From the NCBI GenBank assembly GCA_900073065.1, contig FJOG01000006.1, positions 606,778-670,777 of the forward strand: DNA of 64,000 bases, written 5' to 3'. The position numbers and the translations under genes were made by a program. Shown here in pieces: positions 25,954 to 36,367 of the stretch. The DNA is from Phialocephala subalpina. Its lineage: Eukaryota; Ascomycota; Leotiomycetes; Helotiales; Mollisiaceae. Below the pieces are notes generated by a model, which was not told the origin of the DNA, made no database searches, and saw only the letters and a program-made list of their open reading frames with translations. Numbering within the stretch: the stretch's first letter is position 1; every line of letters begins with the position of its first letter.

Positions 25954-27518
25954 CGAAGGGCCGGTTAACAAGTAATGAGCCATGCACGTGACGAAAAAGA
26001 TGTCCGAAAACACCAAAATCAGCATTTAGACCACGTTTTAATTCTATGATAATTCGATCAATTTGCTAGCTATCCATGAAAATGATTGCCTCCCTCATCA
26101 TCTAGTATCCGCTGGTTGTTTTCCACCATCTCAGTGATCCACCCACGAATTGTATCCTACTCTAATGCCTCCCATTCAGCGTACTAAGCTCTCTCTGTCC
26201 ATTCGAGAGTATAAGGCCGATTCCACACGTTTGTGATCTTAATCCTCATAGGCATCCAGGCCTTCTCGATAGCGCTCATATCGGGCGAGTTCCCAGGGTG
26301 TTCTAACATCTCTAATCCCTCTTTTTGAAGTAGTTCCATTGTCCAATGGCTAATGTGAGAAGCCGCGTTGTCTTACTGGAAAATAGGACTAGGGATATCG
26401 AGATTATCGGGGTCATGAGGGCGCTGGAGGCTTACTTCGCGCATATAAGGAATGAGAAGAGGTTCGAGCACCTCATATTTATATCGCATGTGGTCGATAC
26501 CGCCTTTGTTCTTTTCTCGTGACATAATTAATGGATGGTTCTTGACGAAGTTTTCGAATAGCGTAGGCCTCCCAAGCTTCCTTTTCCCAAGTGCTGCCCA
26601 TTTTGTAATGTCCTCGGCGACTTTGATATCTTATTCCGCTTATATAGCCGGCATTTGTAGGTTATTATGTGCGTTGATAATTCTAGCGTATCGTTTTGTC
26701 TGAGTAGCCGTTTCCTTGAGGTAAACATAGTATGGGCCTTTGAAGTCATAAAAGAAGACTCCCTAGAACATAGCTTGCGAATAATTGTTGTATCGAACCT
26801 CAATACAATTATCTTTATATGCCTCATCAACTTTTCGTGATATATGATGTTTTCCACGGTATTCCCCGACTAAAATGGCAGCTTCGTCTGAGAATGATAC
26901 CCTCTTCCATTGCTCTATTGTCCAGTGTTCCCGCCCTAAGGCAATTTCGTATCGAATAGCTTTTTGGATAAGTGTGAGGTCAAGCTTCTTTGTAGGCTTT
27001 ACTCGATGGTTTCCGAGCTCTCGTGATGTTGTGCGGATCGTACTTTTGGAAGCAGTAAAACCGAGCTCTTGAGAAACATCGAATTCTGGCATCTCGCGAT
27101 GACGGCGGTTTTGGCTGATAGTATTGTCTAATTGCTCTACATTTAATTCTGTAAGAGCTTGACGTCTTCCTAGCTTCGGTGCAATAGCACATCGATCGTG
27201 CAGTGAGGGTTGTAGTAGGTAGTGCTGATCGTTATAAATGTAATTGTCCTCGTCGCGGTAAGCGATCCTACGGGCGGTTTTTATATTGATTTTAGCTTTC
27301 TTTGCAGTTGGCACAATGTCTTCGCTATCGTCAATATATCCAAGGAAGTTGCTTTTATCAGCCTCGGAAGTATAAGGGTGTTTTGGGGCCATAATGTAGT
27401 TAATGCATTGATATTAAGGTTGTTTGTTATAAAGTAAAATGTCGAAGTTCACGATGTTTAAGGTTTCACGTGATTAAACGCACAGACCATGGCTCATTAC
27501 TTGTTAACCGGCCCTTCG
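25954..27518. mobile_element. Tc1/mariner element nested in the hAT-like element
   Basis: Terminal inverted repeats start CGAAGGGCCGGTTAACAAGT at 25954 and have their inverse ending at 27518, with arms of about 31 bp. The element is flanked by TA at 25952-25953 and 27519-27520, the mariner target duplication. It is 1565 bp and carries a degenerate transposase on the minus strand. It inserted after the hAT-like element. Confidence 0.88.
26070..27392 (-). pseudogene. Tc1/mariner transposase, RIP-type stop codons
   Basis: The frame from ATG 27392 runs 209 codons to a TAG at 26763 and then continues with several stops to 26070. DDE-superfamily signatures are seen: SFSDEAAI (first acidic residue), DNAASH (second) and NSPDMSAIEKAW (third). 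Several stops lie at Trp or Gln positions of the expected protein (TGG to TAG, CAG or CAA to TAG/TAA), as RIP produces. Not functional. Confidence 0.8.
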
Positions 27519-27532
27519 TACTCTAGAGTATA

Positions 27533-27981
27533 TAGATTAGATTAGATTAGATTATAAGTAGCCAAATTTAAGATAATCTAGAGTTTTGATTAGATTATCC
27601 TTTGATTATACTCTAGATTATTTAGATTATCCACGTGATACTTATAAATTAAATGTTTTTAATTTACTTCTAATTAACTTTTGCTATATTATATTATAAA
27701 TTATAATAGAATATACATTATGTATAATATCTAAGGATGGGAACGGAGCTCCTTTATATGCAGCCTGCACAAAGCAGGAGGCTGGGAGGCACGTGGCCTA
27801 ATGACACGTGACTATAGCTTTTGGAGATGAGGCTGAACCTTATTCTAATACTTTCAATAGAAGGCACGTGATACTCTAATAACTCGAGTACACTCTAGAT
27901 TATTAGATTAGATTTTGAGTAGACTATATTTCATTAGATTAGATTTAGAGTCAGGGGTTATAATCTAATCTAATCTAATCA
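27533..27981. repeat. Inverted ATTAG-type repeats inside the hAT-like element
   Basis: The run TAGATTAGATTAGATTAG near 27533-27556 is mirrored by TAATCTAATCTAATCTAATC at 27961-27980. More scattered ATTAGATTAG words lie between, making a potential fold-back of about 450 bp. AT-rich, non-coding. Confidence 0.7.
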
Positions 27982-28716
27982 ATATTCACGCTGACACCGA
28001 TCGTCCCGTACCTATCACCCTTCACATTTGCCAGGAATCACGCGATTAGGGTCTGCGAAGATACAAATCGGTTGTCGTCTGCAACGAGCAACCCGATAAG
28101 CACAAAGGAAGTAGTGCACTGGCCACAATCTTGGGTTTGACCAAATTCCGATAACCTTTTAGAGCCTACGTGGACTTTTCAACCGACATGTTATACTTCT
28201 CGATGGGCGATGTTCACTACACTAAATACAGACCGATCGTTCATCAATTTCTCTCTAAGCTCGACACCAAGTGCAGTTCTGGGCTTCGCCATATTGCGAC
28301 AAGGCCAACGTTCATTTATCTCAGTGGCCTCAACATGACCGATTCGTCTCGAATTTTCGACTTCATCTTGCAATTCCCAAAGCTGGAAACTCTTGCTTTC
28401 GTGCCATCCGACATCCGCTTGTCCCGGTACTCTGTCTCTAAACAATTGGCTCCTCATTGAGCTGCACTTAGCTTGGAGAAAGTCGACCTGGACAACTGGG
28501 TTCATATACAAAGATGGTCGAATAGTCTCAGAAGCCCTCGCAGTCGGGAAGTGGGAATGGCATTTGAGAGTGGTTGGCCAACAGCATTCGTTGAATGGAA
28601 GAAAAATATGGTCAATATGGGAGATGGGAGCTGATGAGAAGTTAATCCAAGCTCTGGACTGGGCTTTATTCGATGTCATTCGTGGGAAGGAATTGATTAT
28701 GTCATCTGGCCCATGA

Positions 28717-29732
28717 TGGTGAAGCGACGCTGACCTGCAGGTATAATGGGAACGAGGAGATGAAGCACGAGTCATGGATTGTCTGCGGAGAGCTGTCAAT
28801 ACCATGCTATGTGGTACTCGTATATCTATTTAATTGTAAAAAGTTCTGTATAATAGCACATCCCAGAAATGAAGTAATGGTTTACAAAAGAAGAATTTGC
28901 TTTCCAAGATGATTTCAATACATTATTCGAAAGTCTCACGGTGTCCGTTAGAGAGTTTAAAGCAGGCAGAAATGTCAATCCATTATCAGCTTGCCACCAA
29001 GGCATGCTAACTTCAAGTAACATAGGTGAATATGCTGCAATGTTGAAGTGTTCCCTCCCCTTCCTCGGCGGCCGCACGTAACCAAAAATATTTCGCTGTT
29101 TGAGGTTACCCAGACACTTGTGGATGAGGTACAATTAATATGTTTTTATTCCCCAGAGTCTTGGAGTCAGGGTATTACTTTCGGACCTTTGAAAATGTCC
29201 CAGGGATAGTGGGACATTTGTAGAGTACCTGCAGGTCTCAAAACCCAGAGACAGGACGGAAGAGAGAGTATCTTTCGAGAAGGCGAGACTTACCAATGGG
29301 ACACCAAGCAGGTCCTCTACATCAATTTCAGTTTCTTCTTACGACCTCGTCCATTCCCAAATTGTGACGTGAGAAAAGGAGGACCTTCCGTCTGATTTAA
29401 GGACTGGCGCACCTCGCTTACGGACCGTCAGCTCCGCTCGACCACAACGCCTTCAAAATCCAGGAACAACCACTGAGAACATCTGCGACGACTCAAGTTC
29501 TTCGCAAGGTGATTTTGCCAAGATATTTCGAACAGCGTCACATGTTTTCTGTTCTCGACTGCGACACTTTCGAGAGCGCAAACACGCGGCACGAAGTCGA
29601 CAATTCAGCGAAAGCCCTCGACGACCAAGCCAGGACACTGATCGATTCACCTTTGCAGTACTCCGATAACGCTGTGTCCCTTATCCACGGTCAATCTACC
29701 CCTCAAGCCAGTCGAGCATCCATTTTACCGAC
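28717..29732. other. Intergenic, no gene seen
   Basis: About 1 kb between the interrupted and the intact 2EXR copies. Short frames without motifs; the last 230 bases probably include the 5' leader of the next gene. Confidence 0.4.
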
Positions 29733-30731
29733 ATGGCGCAACGTCAGCACGTGGTTCAAGGCACTGGAAGCATCAAAAATGAAAAGCATAACATCCCTAC
29801 GAGTGTTACGAGCGCCTCAATTACACCCTTACTACCAGCGCAGAATATCGATGAAGGAAGCTTGGTTAGTGATCTTGTGGCTTCTGAACCCGAGAAAGAA
29901 GTCGAAAAGCAAGCCTACGACAAGTTCACTCTATTTGGAAAGCTTCCAATCGAACTCAGACTTAAAATATGGGACGAATGTATGCCCGGACCCCGCGTCA
30001 TCGAAGTCTTATGGAATGAAGCTCGCGGATATTATGCAACTATTGGCACTCCTGCCATTCTTCACGCCTGTACGGAGTCTCGCGGTCACACTTTGAAGGA
30101 GTACACTTCCATGGTCGTCGACCAACGAGTCCACAGCAGCGACGATGACAGCGACGAGGCTAAGTCACTGTTAGCAGATGGGACAGTCACGAATCTACCC
30201 ACCATCCCATTCGGCGCCTATATTAATTTCGATCGGGATATGGTTTATTTCTTTATCGGAGCTGCCGGCAGGACCCTGTACGATGCAAAGGTGAATTGGT
30301 TCCTTACGAACATTGATACCAATGCGATTTCGAAGCTACAGCACGTTGCAATGGATTATCCCACCACTTATGATAGATTGCCTCGTTCCATTATTTCTCG
30401 GTTCCATGAGTTGGGTAGCCTTGCCATAGTTGCGAGAGACAACTGCATGCCGTGGCACTTTAATGTGGGACCCTCTCGCGCTCTTTACCGACCAGCAATA
30501 GGGACCAACCAGATATCAGGGAAGGACGCGGTGGAGGTCTACAGATGGAATACTTCTCTTGAACGTGTCACGGCTTTCGCTCGCTGTCCGTCACGTTGCT
30601 GGGGAAAATTGCTCAAGACAGCTGAGCCCGCTCTAAGGCATTCTCTTGTCAAGAACGGCGCAGTTGAGACAATGGTGAAGAATTTGGAATTTCCCGTTCT
30701 CGAGATCATTCGAGGAGAAGCAAGCAAATAA
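29733..30731 (+). CDS. 2EXR-domain protein, 332 aa, intact
   Basis: Single uninterrupted exon from ATG 29733. A low-complexity N-terminus of about 65 residues precedes FTLFGKLPIELRLKIWDEC, GPRVIEVLW and HACTESRGHT, which hold both E-x-R motifs (ELR and ESR) that name the domain. Then come an acidic insert (DDDSDEA), INFDRDMVYFFIG, and the C-terminal KNLEFPVLEIIRGEASK. No signal peptide or membrane segment, so probably cytoplasmic or nuclear. Function unknown; the LP.ELR..IW pattern resembles an F-box core, only an analogy. This is the cleanest reference copy for judging the neighbouring pseudogenes. Confidence 0.85.
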   Translation: MAQRQHVVQGTGSIKNEKHNIPTSVTSASITPLLPAQNIDEGSLVSDLVASEPEKEVEKQAYDKFTLFGKLPIELRLKIWDECMPGPRVIEVLWNEARGYYATIGTPAILHACTESRGHTLKEYTSMVVDQRVHSSDDDSDEAKSLLADGTVTNLPTIPFGAYINFDRDMVYFFIGAAGRTLYDAKVNWFLTNIDTNAISKLQHVAMDYPTTYDRLPRSIISRFHELGSLAIVARDNCMPWHFNVGPSRALYRPAIGTNQISGKDAVEVYRWNTSLERVTAFARCPSRCWGKLLKTAEPALRHSLVKNGAVETMVKNLEFPVLEIIRGEASK

Positions 30732-31834
30732 TGATCAATAGGGGTGGGGTCTGCTGATTACCGCAAACAACAGAATTGGCGAATATGGGGTCGGGATATT
30801 TTCATGGAATTTTGACAGAATGGCGCGTGAAGAGTACTCCACTCAAGCAAACAATGGTTGTCATCGGGGAACATGACAGGAGATGAAGGCATCACAACTT
30901 TCAGGAATTCAAACGGAAATAGATAATGACAACACTAAGATATTCGCCTTGCATCGCGTCAAAAAATCCGCACTATTAAAGCGTGCTGTGTTCGTGACTG
31001 CTAATGCCCAAGATTTCAATCCAAGATTGCAAAGTGACTTTCCCTAAGACAATGCTACTTCTTGCTTATCGACTTCTTAAATTTTTCAATGAGTATATCA
31101 GAACTTGAACTTTCTTTGCGACTATGAATGCTCTCGAGGTGCACATAACATATGTGGTGCAGCTGTACCTTTGAAGTGTTTCCCCAGCTTCGGTGGCAGA
31201 CTATTTTCGCCGAGTGCCTTCGTATTTCATTTCTTATCGAAGTCTTTCTTCAAATTTTTCAGCACTTAACCTAATGAGCTTTCATCATATATCTTAATCC
31301 TTCAATTTACATCGAAAGACTATTGCCCCGGAAAACCAAGACCTCGAAGGGGATTGTAGAGTCACGTGCCTGAACACATCTCCGCTCCGCTCCGCCCCTT
31401 AAGTGGTGGATGCTCCAATTCGTATGGTTGTTCCACTCAATTTTGATTTATGATAAGAAAAAGGGACATTAGAGTGCTTTATTCTCTTAAAGTCCCGAAT
31501 GCCAGCTTCTTCTCGCGTACTTCTCGCCCTTTTCTTCTACCAAACACAACACAACATAGACAAGAAACCTCCATCGTCGCAGCTCGAGTCTCCCTCTCGA
31601 TTCATTCGCATTTTTCGTGCCACCAGGAACTGTCCGAATCTCGAATAGGCCTTGAATATTCTCGCGGAACGATTCTCAACCACATTTAGACGTCGACATC
31701 GACAGCGCAACTGCCAAGTCAACCACGACTCGCTTTAAGTAGACGCCTTCAACGTGCCTTCTTCCAAAGAAATCGTCTTCGACAAATACAGCTCCACATT
31801 CCAATCGACCGATAGATCCTCAACCTCAACTATC
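30732..31834. other. Intergenic, no gene seen
   Basis: About 1.1 kb of spacer between two plus-strand 2EXR copies; no motifs recognised. Confidence 0.4.
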
Positions 31835-32942
31835 ATGATGCCGCAAACCGAGAAGTTCACGCAACAGGAAGCATGCGCTGAAACACTAACTCCCTCCGCA
31901 TCAATTTCTGGCGGCGCATCAACAATCGATACACCATCCACGAAGAGTACCTCCACCCACATCAAGCTTTCGACCGTCGGTGCCTCCGATGAGATGCCAC
32001 CACCACTCAAGGAGTTCACCTTGTTCCCGAAGCTTCCAACCGAGCTTAAACTGAAGGTCTGGAATGAAGCTATGCCCGATGCGCGTGTTATCGAGGTCTT
32101 GCATGAGGAGGCTCACGGATTTCACACCACCACTCCAACTCCCCCCATATTTCACGCATGTGTTGGGTCTCGGATTTACATGTTGGAGAAATTCGAGGCA
32201 GTTGTGGTGGAACAAGAGCTAAGCCGTAACGAAGAAAACGACCCTGCCGCTGCCACGAACGCTATCGACGATCAATCTGAAGAATATACTACTTTGCCTT
32301 TTGGTGCCTACTTCAACTTTGAGTGCAATAAGATGCCCCCCCCCCCATATCGGCCACTTTTTACACTAAAAATCGCGATTGTTAGTGTAAAAAGTGGCCG
32401 ATATGGGGGGGGGCATCTTATTCTCTGCTTTCCTCTTCAAGTCCATAGTTCAAAAACAAACTAGTCGTAGTTCTTAGGTCAGCTTAGCACAGGTCCAGCT
32501 TCGAATCTGCAGTACATCGCAGCTCCCACTCTCTCTACAGAATAGCGGGCCGCAGTCTCTTCAAACTTCAAGAAGATTCGAGGCGCTATTCTTATTGCTA
32601 GAGATGAACTTGTAAGGTCACAACTCGAAACTGAAGTTATAGTTATACCAGCTCATTACCGACGCATAGTTAAGTTTAGAAAGAAGTCAATGAAAGACAC
32701 GACTACCCCCACTAGATAAGACCATCGAAAGAGAGAGGTTTTCAACTGGCCTCTTTTAATTAGAGCTCTTCCACGCAAACCAGGTATCTAGGAAGAGATG
32801 ATGAAGGTTTTCTTACCAAAATAGAAGCCAGAGTTCACCGAGAGGGGTACAGAAGAAGGGGTTGTGAAGAATCTTGAGTTCCAGGTCATCAACATCATCA
32901 GAGCTGCATCAGAGGAAGTAGTATCAACAATTAAATTCTGAA
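31835..32942 (+). pseudogene. 2EXR gene copy with in-frame palindromic insertion and broken C-terminus
   Basis: From ATG 31835 the frame carries FTLFPKLPTELKLKVWNEA, ARVIEVLHEEAHGF, HACVGSRIY (second motif degraded to GSR) and LPFGAYFNFEC. There an 88-bp palindrome (32331-32418) plus a duplicated TA adds exactly 90 nt, so the frame stays open to a stop at 32462. Beyond that, other frames hold family remnants: NFKKIRGAILIARDEL (about 32565-32612) and KNLEFQVINIIRAASEE (about 32870-32920). Intervening stops separate them. A truncated protein of about 209 residues from ATG 31835, with roughly 30 element-derived residues, could be made. I judge it a pseudogene. Confidence 0.75.
32331..32418. mobile_element. 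88-bp near-perfect palindrome flanked by TA, MITE-like
   Basis: AGATG plus 11 C, then ATATCGGCCACTTTTTACAC, is mirrored by the inverse with 9 G and CATCT. The centre is AATCGCGATT. Only one mismatch near the centre and the homopolymer length break the symmetry. It is flanked by TA at 32329-32330 and 32419-32420, a mariner-type target duplication. It can fold into one hairpin. It sits in a 2EXR reading frame. Confidence 0.85.
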
Positions 32943-34021
32943 TGCGCGATTGCGAGCGGCATAAGAATGGGACATCCGCCGGTATTCTGAGGGGCGTGGG
33001 GAGCATACGGAAAAGTTTGACTTCTGCATTTTCATGAGCACAGTGGCTTGGCAACTATCTGGAGGACACGAGAACTGAGAGGCAGACACCTAAAATGCAG
33101 AATATGAAGAAACTCTTTCCGGGACGTCTTTGAGATCACAAGTTCGAGAGCGTTACCCAACGGGTCAACCCCTCTCCTCTTCATCGCTAAGCGAATCGTG
33201 TGTGCATCCAGAAGTCCTCACATCCTCCTCGACTCAATAAATGAGGGCTTCACAAGCGTCGTGATTGTTCTGATTGCCACTGCCAGATCAAGCTGGTTCT
33301 GAATGCTAAAGCTCTAAGGAGATTTCCTTTTCGAAGGCTGTAATTTGTGCGGAAGCAATACGAGTGCATCTCGCTATAGTGACTCCTCGTAAAGAGAATG
33401 GTTGCTGGTAATTTGGCTCACTGCAAGACTGGCTTGGATGCACGACCATCCATGCTATGAGCTGCTTCGTACTCGAAGATGGAAAATTCTCATCGATTTG
33501 ACTACACATTCGCATTCGACCGTGCTGTTACTGGTCCTCGGAAATGTGTATCCTGGAGCGTTGAAATTTCAGTGGTTGATGGCCTGAATTTTAGCGATGA
33601 GTACCCTAGAATTCCAGTGATGATCACTAAGTCGTAAAGCTAAGGCAATGATTCAAATTTGTAAGGGTATTCAGCTGGGCTCGTGTTTCTTGCGATGCAT
33701 TTGTTATGTTATTGACTTGGTTCATGTAATTGCTTTTTTAAAGCAAGAGCCTTTGCAGTAAATGTCCGTCTGGGTGGTACCCACAATGATCCTCGCTTAG
33801 CGTACCTGCCGTTTCTGTCAACCTTGTCAACCTTCCTAACCTCTTCTCAAATTTCAGATCTCGTCCAATTCCATCCAAACCATGCCTTGAATGTCTCAAG
33901 CTACCTAGGACATCCGAGTTCCAGTTTGTGAGTATCATCACAACGGTTTCTTTACGGAGATTGGCGTTTTATCCTGACTTTCGGACCCATCACCTTCAAC
34001 CCCACATTCCAGTCCTCGATC
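32943..34021. other. Intergenic, no gene seen
   Basis: About 1.1 kb. Short frames only; no further 2EXR motif found on either strand. Confidence 0.4.
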
Positions 34022-35069
34022 ATGACTGAAGCTGAGAAGTTACCGCCGGAGACGGTGGACAGTGGCCCTGCCAATACCCCTGACGCTGTTCAATGTCTGT
34101 TCCCTCAACCCTTGGATTCTGCGCCCTTGAAGTACTGAGCTTGTGATAGACATTGACGAGACGCCGGCATCGAAGTCAGACACTGCCAGTGCTCCTACAA
34201 CATCTGACAGCGCGACCTCCGAGACATTGATGACGAACGACACCTTCACTCTCTTTTCTAAGCTACCCATTGAGCTTAGACTCAAGATCTGGGATGATGC
34301 AATTCCGGAAGCACGAATCATCGAGGTCATGTGGAGCGAAGAACGAGGATTCTACACGGACTCCAAGTCGCCTGCTATTCTTCATGTCTGCTCGGACTCT
34401 CGTGCTTGCGCACGCAAGGTGTATACGGCCGCTATCGTGGAGAATAGCAGGAAACACGTCCTTTGGGGAGCTGGAATTGCATCATATGCTCCGCAGATCA
34501 ATGGCAACGGCCCCTACAAGAACGGAACCACACCCTTCGGCGCTTGGATCAGCTACGACTATGACACTCTCTACTTCTCCTTAGGAAACTCCAACATGTT
34601 CCGAAACCAATGGTGCGACCTTGCAAAATTGTTCTTTACCAAGCTCTCTCAAAACAAGTTTGTTAGGCTCCAAAATATCGCCATCAATCATTGCGAGATT
34701 ATGGAGTGGAACCATAATTGGGGCCTTTGGCTCAGCGGACATTCTTTGCTGCGCAGCATCGCTCTAGTTGTAAATGACGAATGTATGCCACATTTTGGAG
34801 GACTACTCGTTAATACAGCTCCTCAACGACCAGCAGTTGAGATCAAGCAAAAGGATCTCGATGCTGAACCCGCGCACGATGCCACGAGATGGGACAACGA
34901 CCTAGCCAAAGTACAGCGCAAGGCATATGGAATGACATGGAACGGACTACTGCTGTATGAGATACCTAATTTCATGGAGGATCTTATTTATGGTGGCATG
35001 GCAGAGGAGGTTGTGGAGAAGATTGAGTTTGCTTTCATCGACATTGTTCGAGGAGAGGCCGGCAAGTGA
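34022..35069 (+). CDS. 2EXR-domain protein, about 280-320 aa, start uncertain
   Basis: The conserved part runs uninterrupted to a stop at 35069: FTLFSKLPIELRLKIWDDA, EARIIEVMW, HVCSDSRACARK (second motif DSR), ISYDYDTLYFSLGNS and EFAFIDIVRGEAGK. The open frame extends upstream to 34143 but has no ATG until 34230, which leaves only four residues before FTLF. Relatives have longer N-termini, so an upstream ATG at 34022 may be used. It could join by an 85-nt intron (weak GTGGAC donor at 34055, CTGAG acceptor ending 34139), giving 320 aa. A small indel is the alternative explanation. Family function unknown. Confidence 0.75.
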
Positions 35070-36367
35070 TCGGCAAGGCTGTTTGTTTCAGTTGAGAGCG
35101 TTGTATGGGACTTATTTTTGCTTGGGATCGCTATCCGGAATATGATATTATGGGCGTACTCTTGCTCTGTTAGCAATTGGAATGGGGAAAATATACACTG
35201 CGGCATGCCGGAGAAAGGAAGGAGGGACAGACCTTTGGCCAGGAGACATCAATATCGCTGTCGCAATTAAGGAGCATCAAGATAGCTACACCATACACAA
35301 TAACAGCAACGCGCCCAATACTGAACACTCAAACATGTTCGGGTCTCCACCGAGGAAAGTGATCTTGTAACTCCAACCCTGCACTTTGCCCTGACCAAGT
35401 ACCATTCACCCTTCTCAATCGAATCTGCCACTCTTTGTCAAACATAGCAAAGTAGTTACTCGTACTTTAAATCATCAAATAAAGCTAATCTTCGTACTCC
35501 TATTCGATACCCCAAGCATAAAAACCCCTGGTAGTCGACTCCCATTCTCCAAAGCCCCACCATGCACCAACACACAACCTCCTCACGCGTTTCCAACCTC
35601 GCCAACAAAACAAATTTTGAGCAGAAAGGCACATCTGAAAGACAATGAAACTACCACAGCCCCTAAGGAGGTGACCTGATGGCAAAACAACTCCGACTTT
35701 GACGGAATGGAACGGAACGATTCGGGCTCAAATCACATGGTCAGAGTCTCCTGGGCTCCGGGCATTTAAAGCCATAGGGTCTTCAAGGCCTTGAACACTC
35801 GAAGTGCAATGAAGATCGAATTCGCTTTCTATTTCCGCTAGAAGTCTGACTCACGTCATCCCAGAGCCCGAATCTCATTCTCCCGCTATCCCGTTATCCC
35901 GCTGGCAGGGTCCAACCCGTCCCGCCACCTACTGTCTTGGGCGGGCAGCATATCAAGTGAATGTCTGAGATGAGGTAGGACATTGAGATGAGTTCCAGAT
36001 AAGGAAATAATTAATAAATTTGCTATTTGCAACAAAATCCAAGAGCGGATGAGAGTTCAAAAAAGTGGGGGGGAAATGTAGAGATACACGCTACCGATGT
36101 GCAACAAACCCGAGAGATAGGAAGGAACGATGGTACACTTGTCTTTATTGAGGCAGGTGCGAAGCTGTACAGGAAGCGGCGAAGAAGAACGGATCTCGGA
36201 TGAAGTTCGGAATCCATGTATGTACAGCAGATTTTCTTTTGAATTAAATATTGCAGCTGCAGATCATGATCATGATCATGACAGAGCTACAACTTGGAAG
36301 TTGTAGTTGCATAGATCACTCGAGTCCGTCACCTAGTAAAAGTCAGCTACCTTTCTTTGGATTCTCC
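35070..36367. other. Intergenic, no gene seen
   Basis: 1.3 kb between convergent genes (2EXR plus strand, GH71 minus strand). No motif recognised. Confidence 0.4.

Larger units (their letters stand above)
25918..27993. mobile_element. hAT-like non-autonomous element with 8-bp target duplication
   Basis: The ends are CAGCGTGA (25918-25925) and its exact inverse TCACGCTG (27986-27993). They are flanked by the 8-bp direct duplication ACACCGAT at 25910-25917 and 27994-28001. An 8-bp duplication and short CAG-type termini fit the hAT superfamily. Without the nested mariner the element is only about 510 bp and AT-rich with no transposase frame, so it is MITE-like. Confidence 0.8.
25778..28716 (+). 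pseudogene. 2EXR gene copy split by a nested transposon insertion
   Basis: The 5' part (25778-25917) reads from an ATG through a TAG at 25817-25819 into FQKLPIELRLKIWDEA, then RVVEVLWSELRGYHTD. The reading breaks at a transposon and resumes at 28002 with RPVPITLHICQESRD. Leaving out 25918-28001 (element plus one target-duplication copy) joins GYHTD to RPVPIT in frame, which proves the insertion site. Downstream lie a TAG at 28046-28048, VDFSTDMLYFSMGD, a frameshift near 28440 and the C-terminal WALFDVIRGKE motif ending by 28716. Several lesions show a long-dead copy. A 64-codon fragment of it could be mistaken for a gene. Confidence 0.85.
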
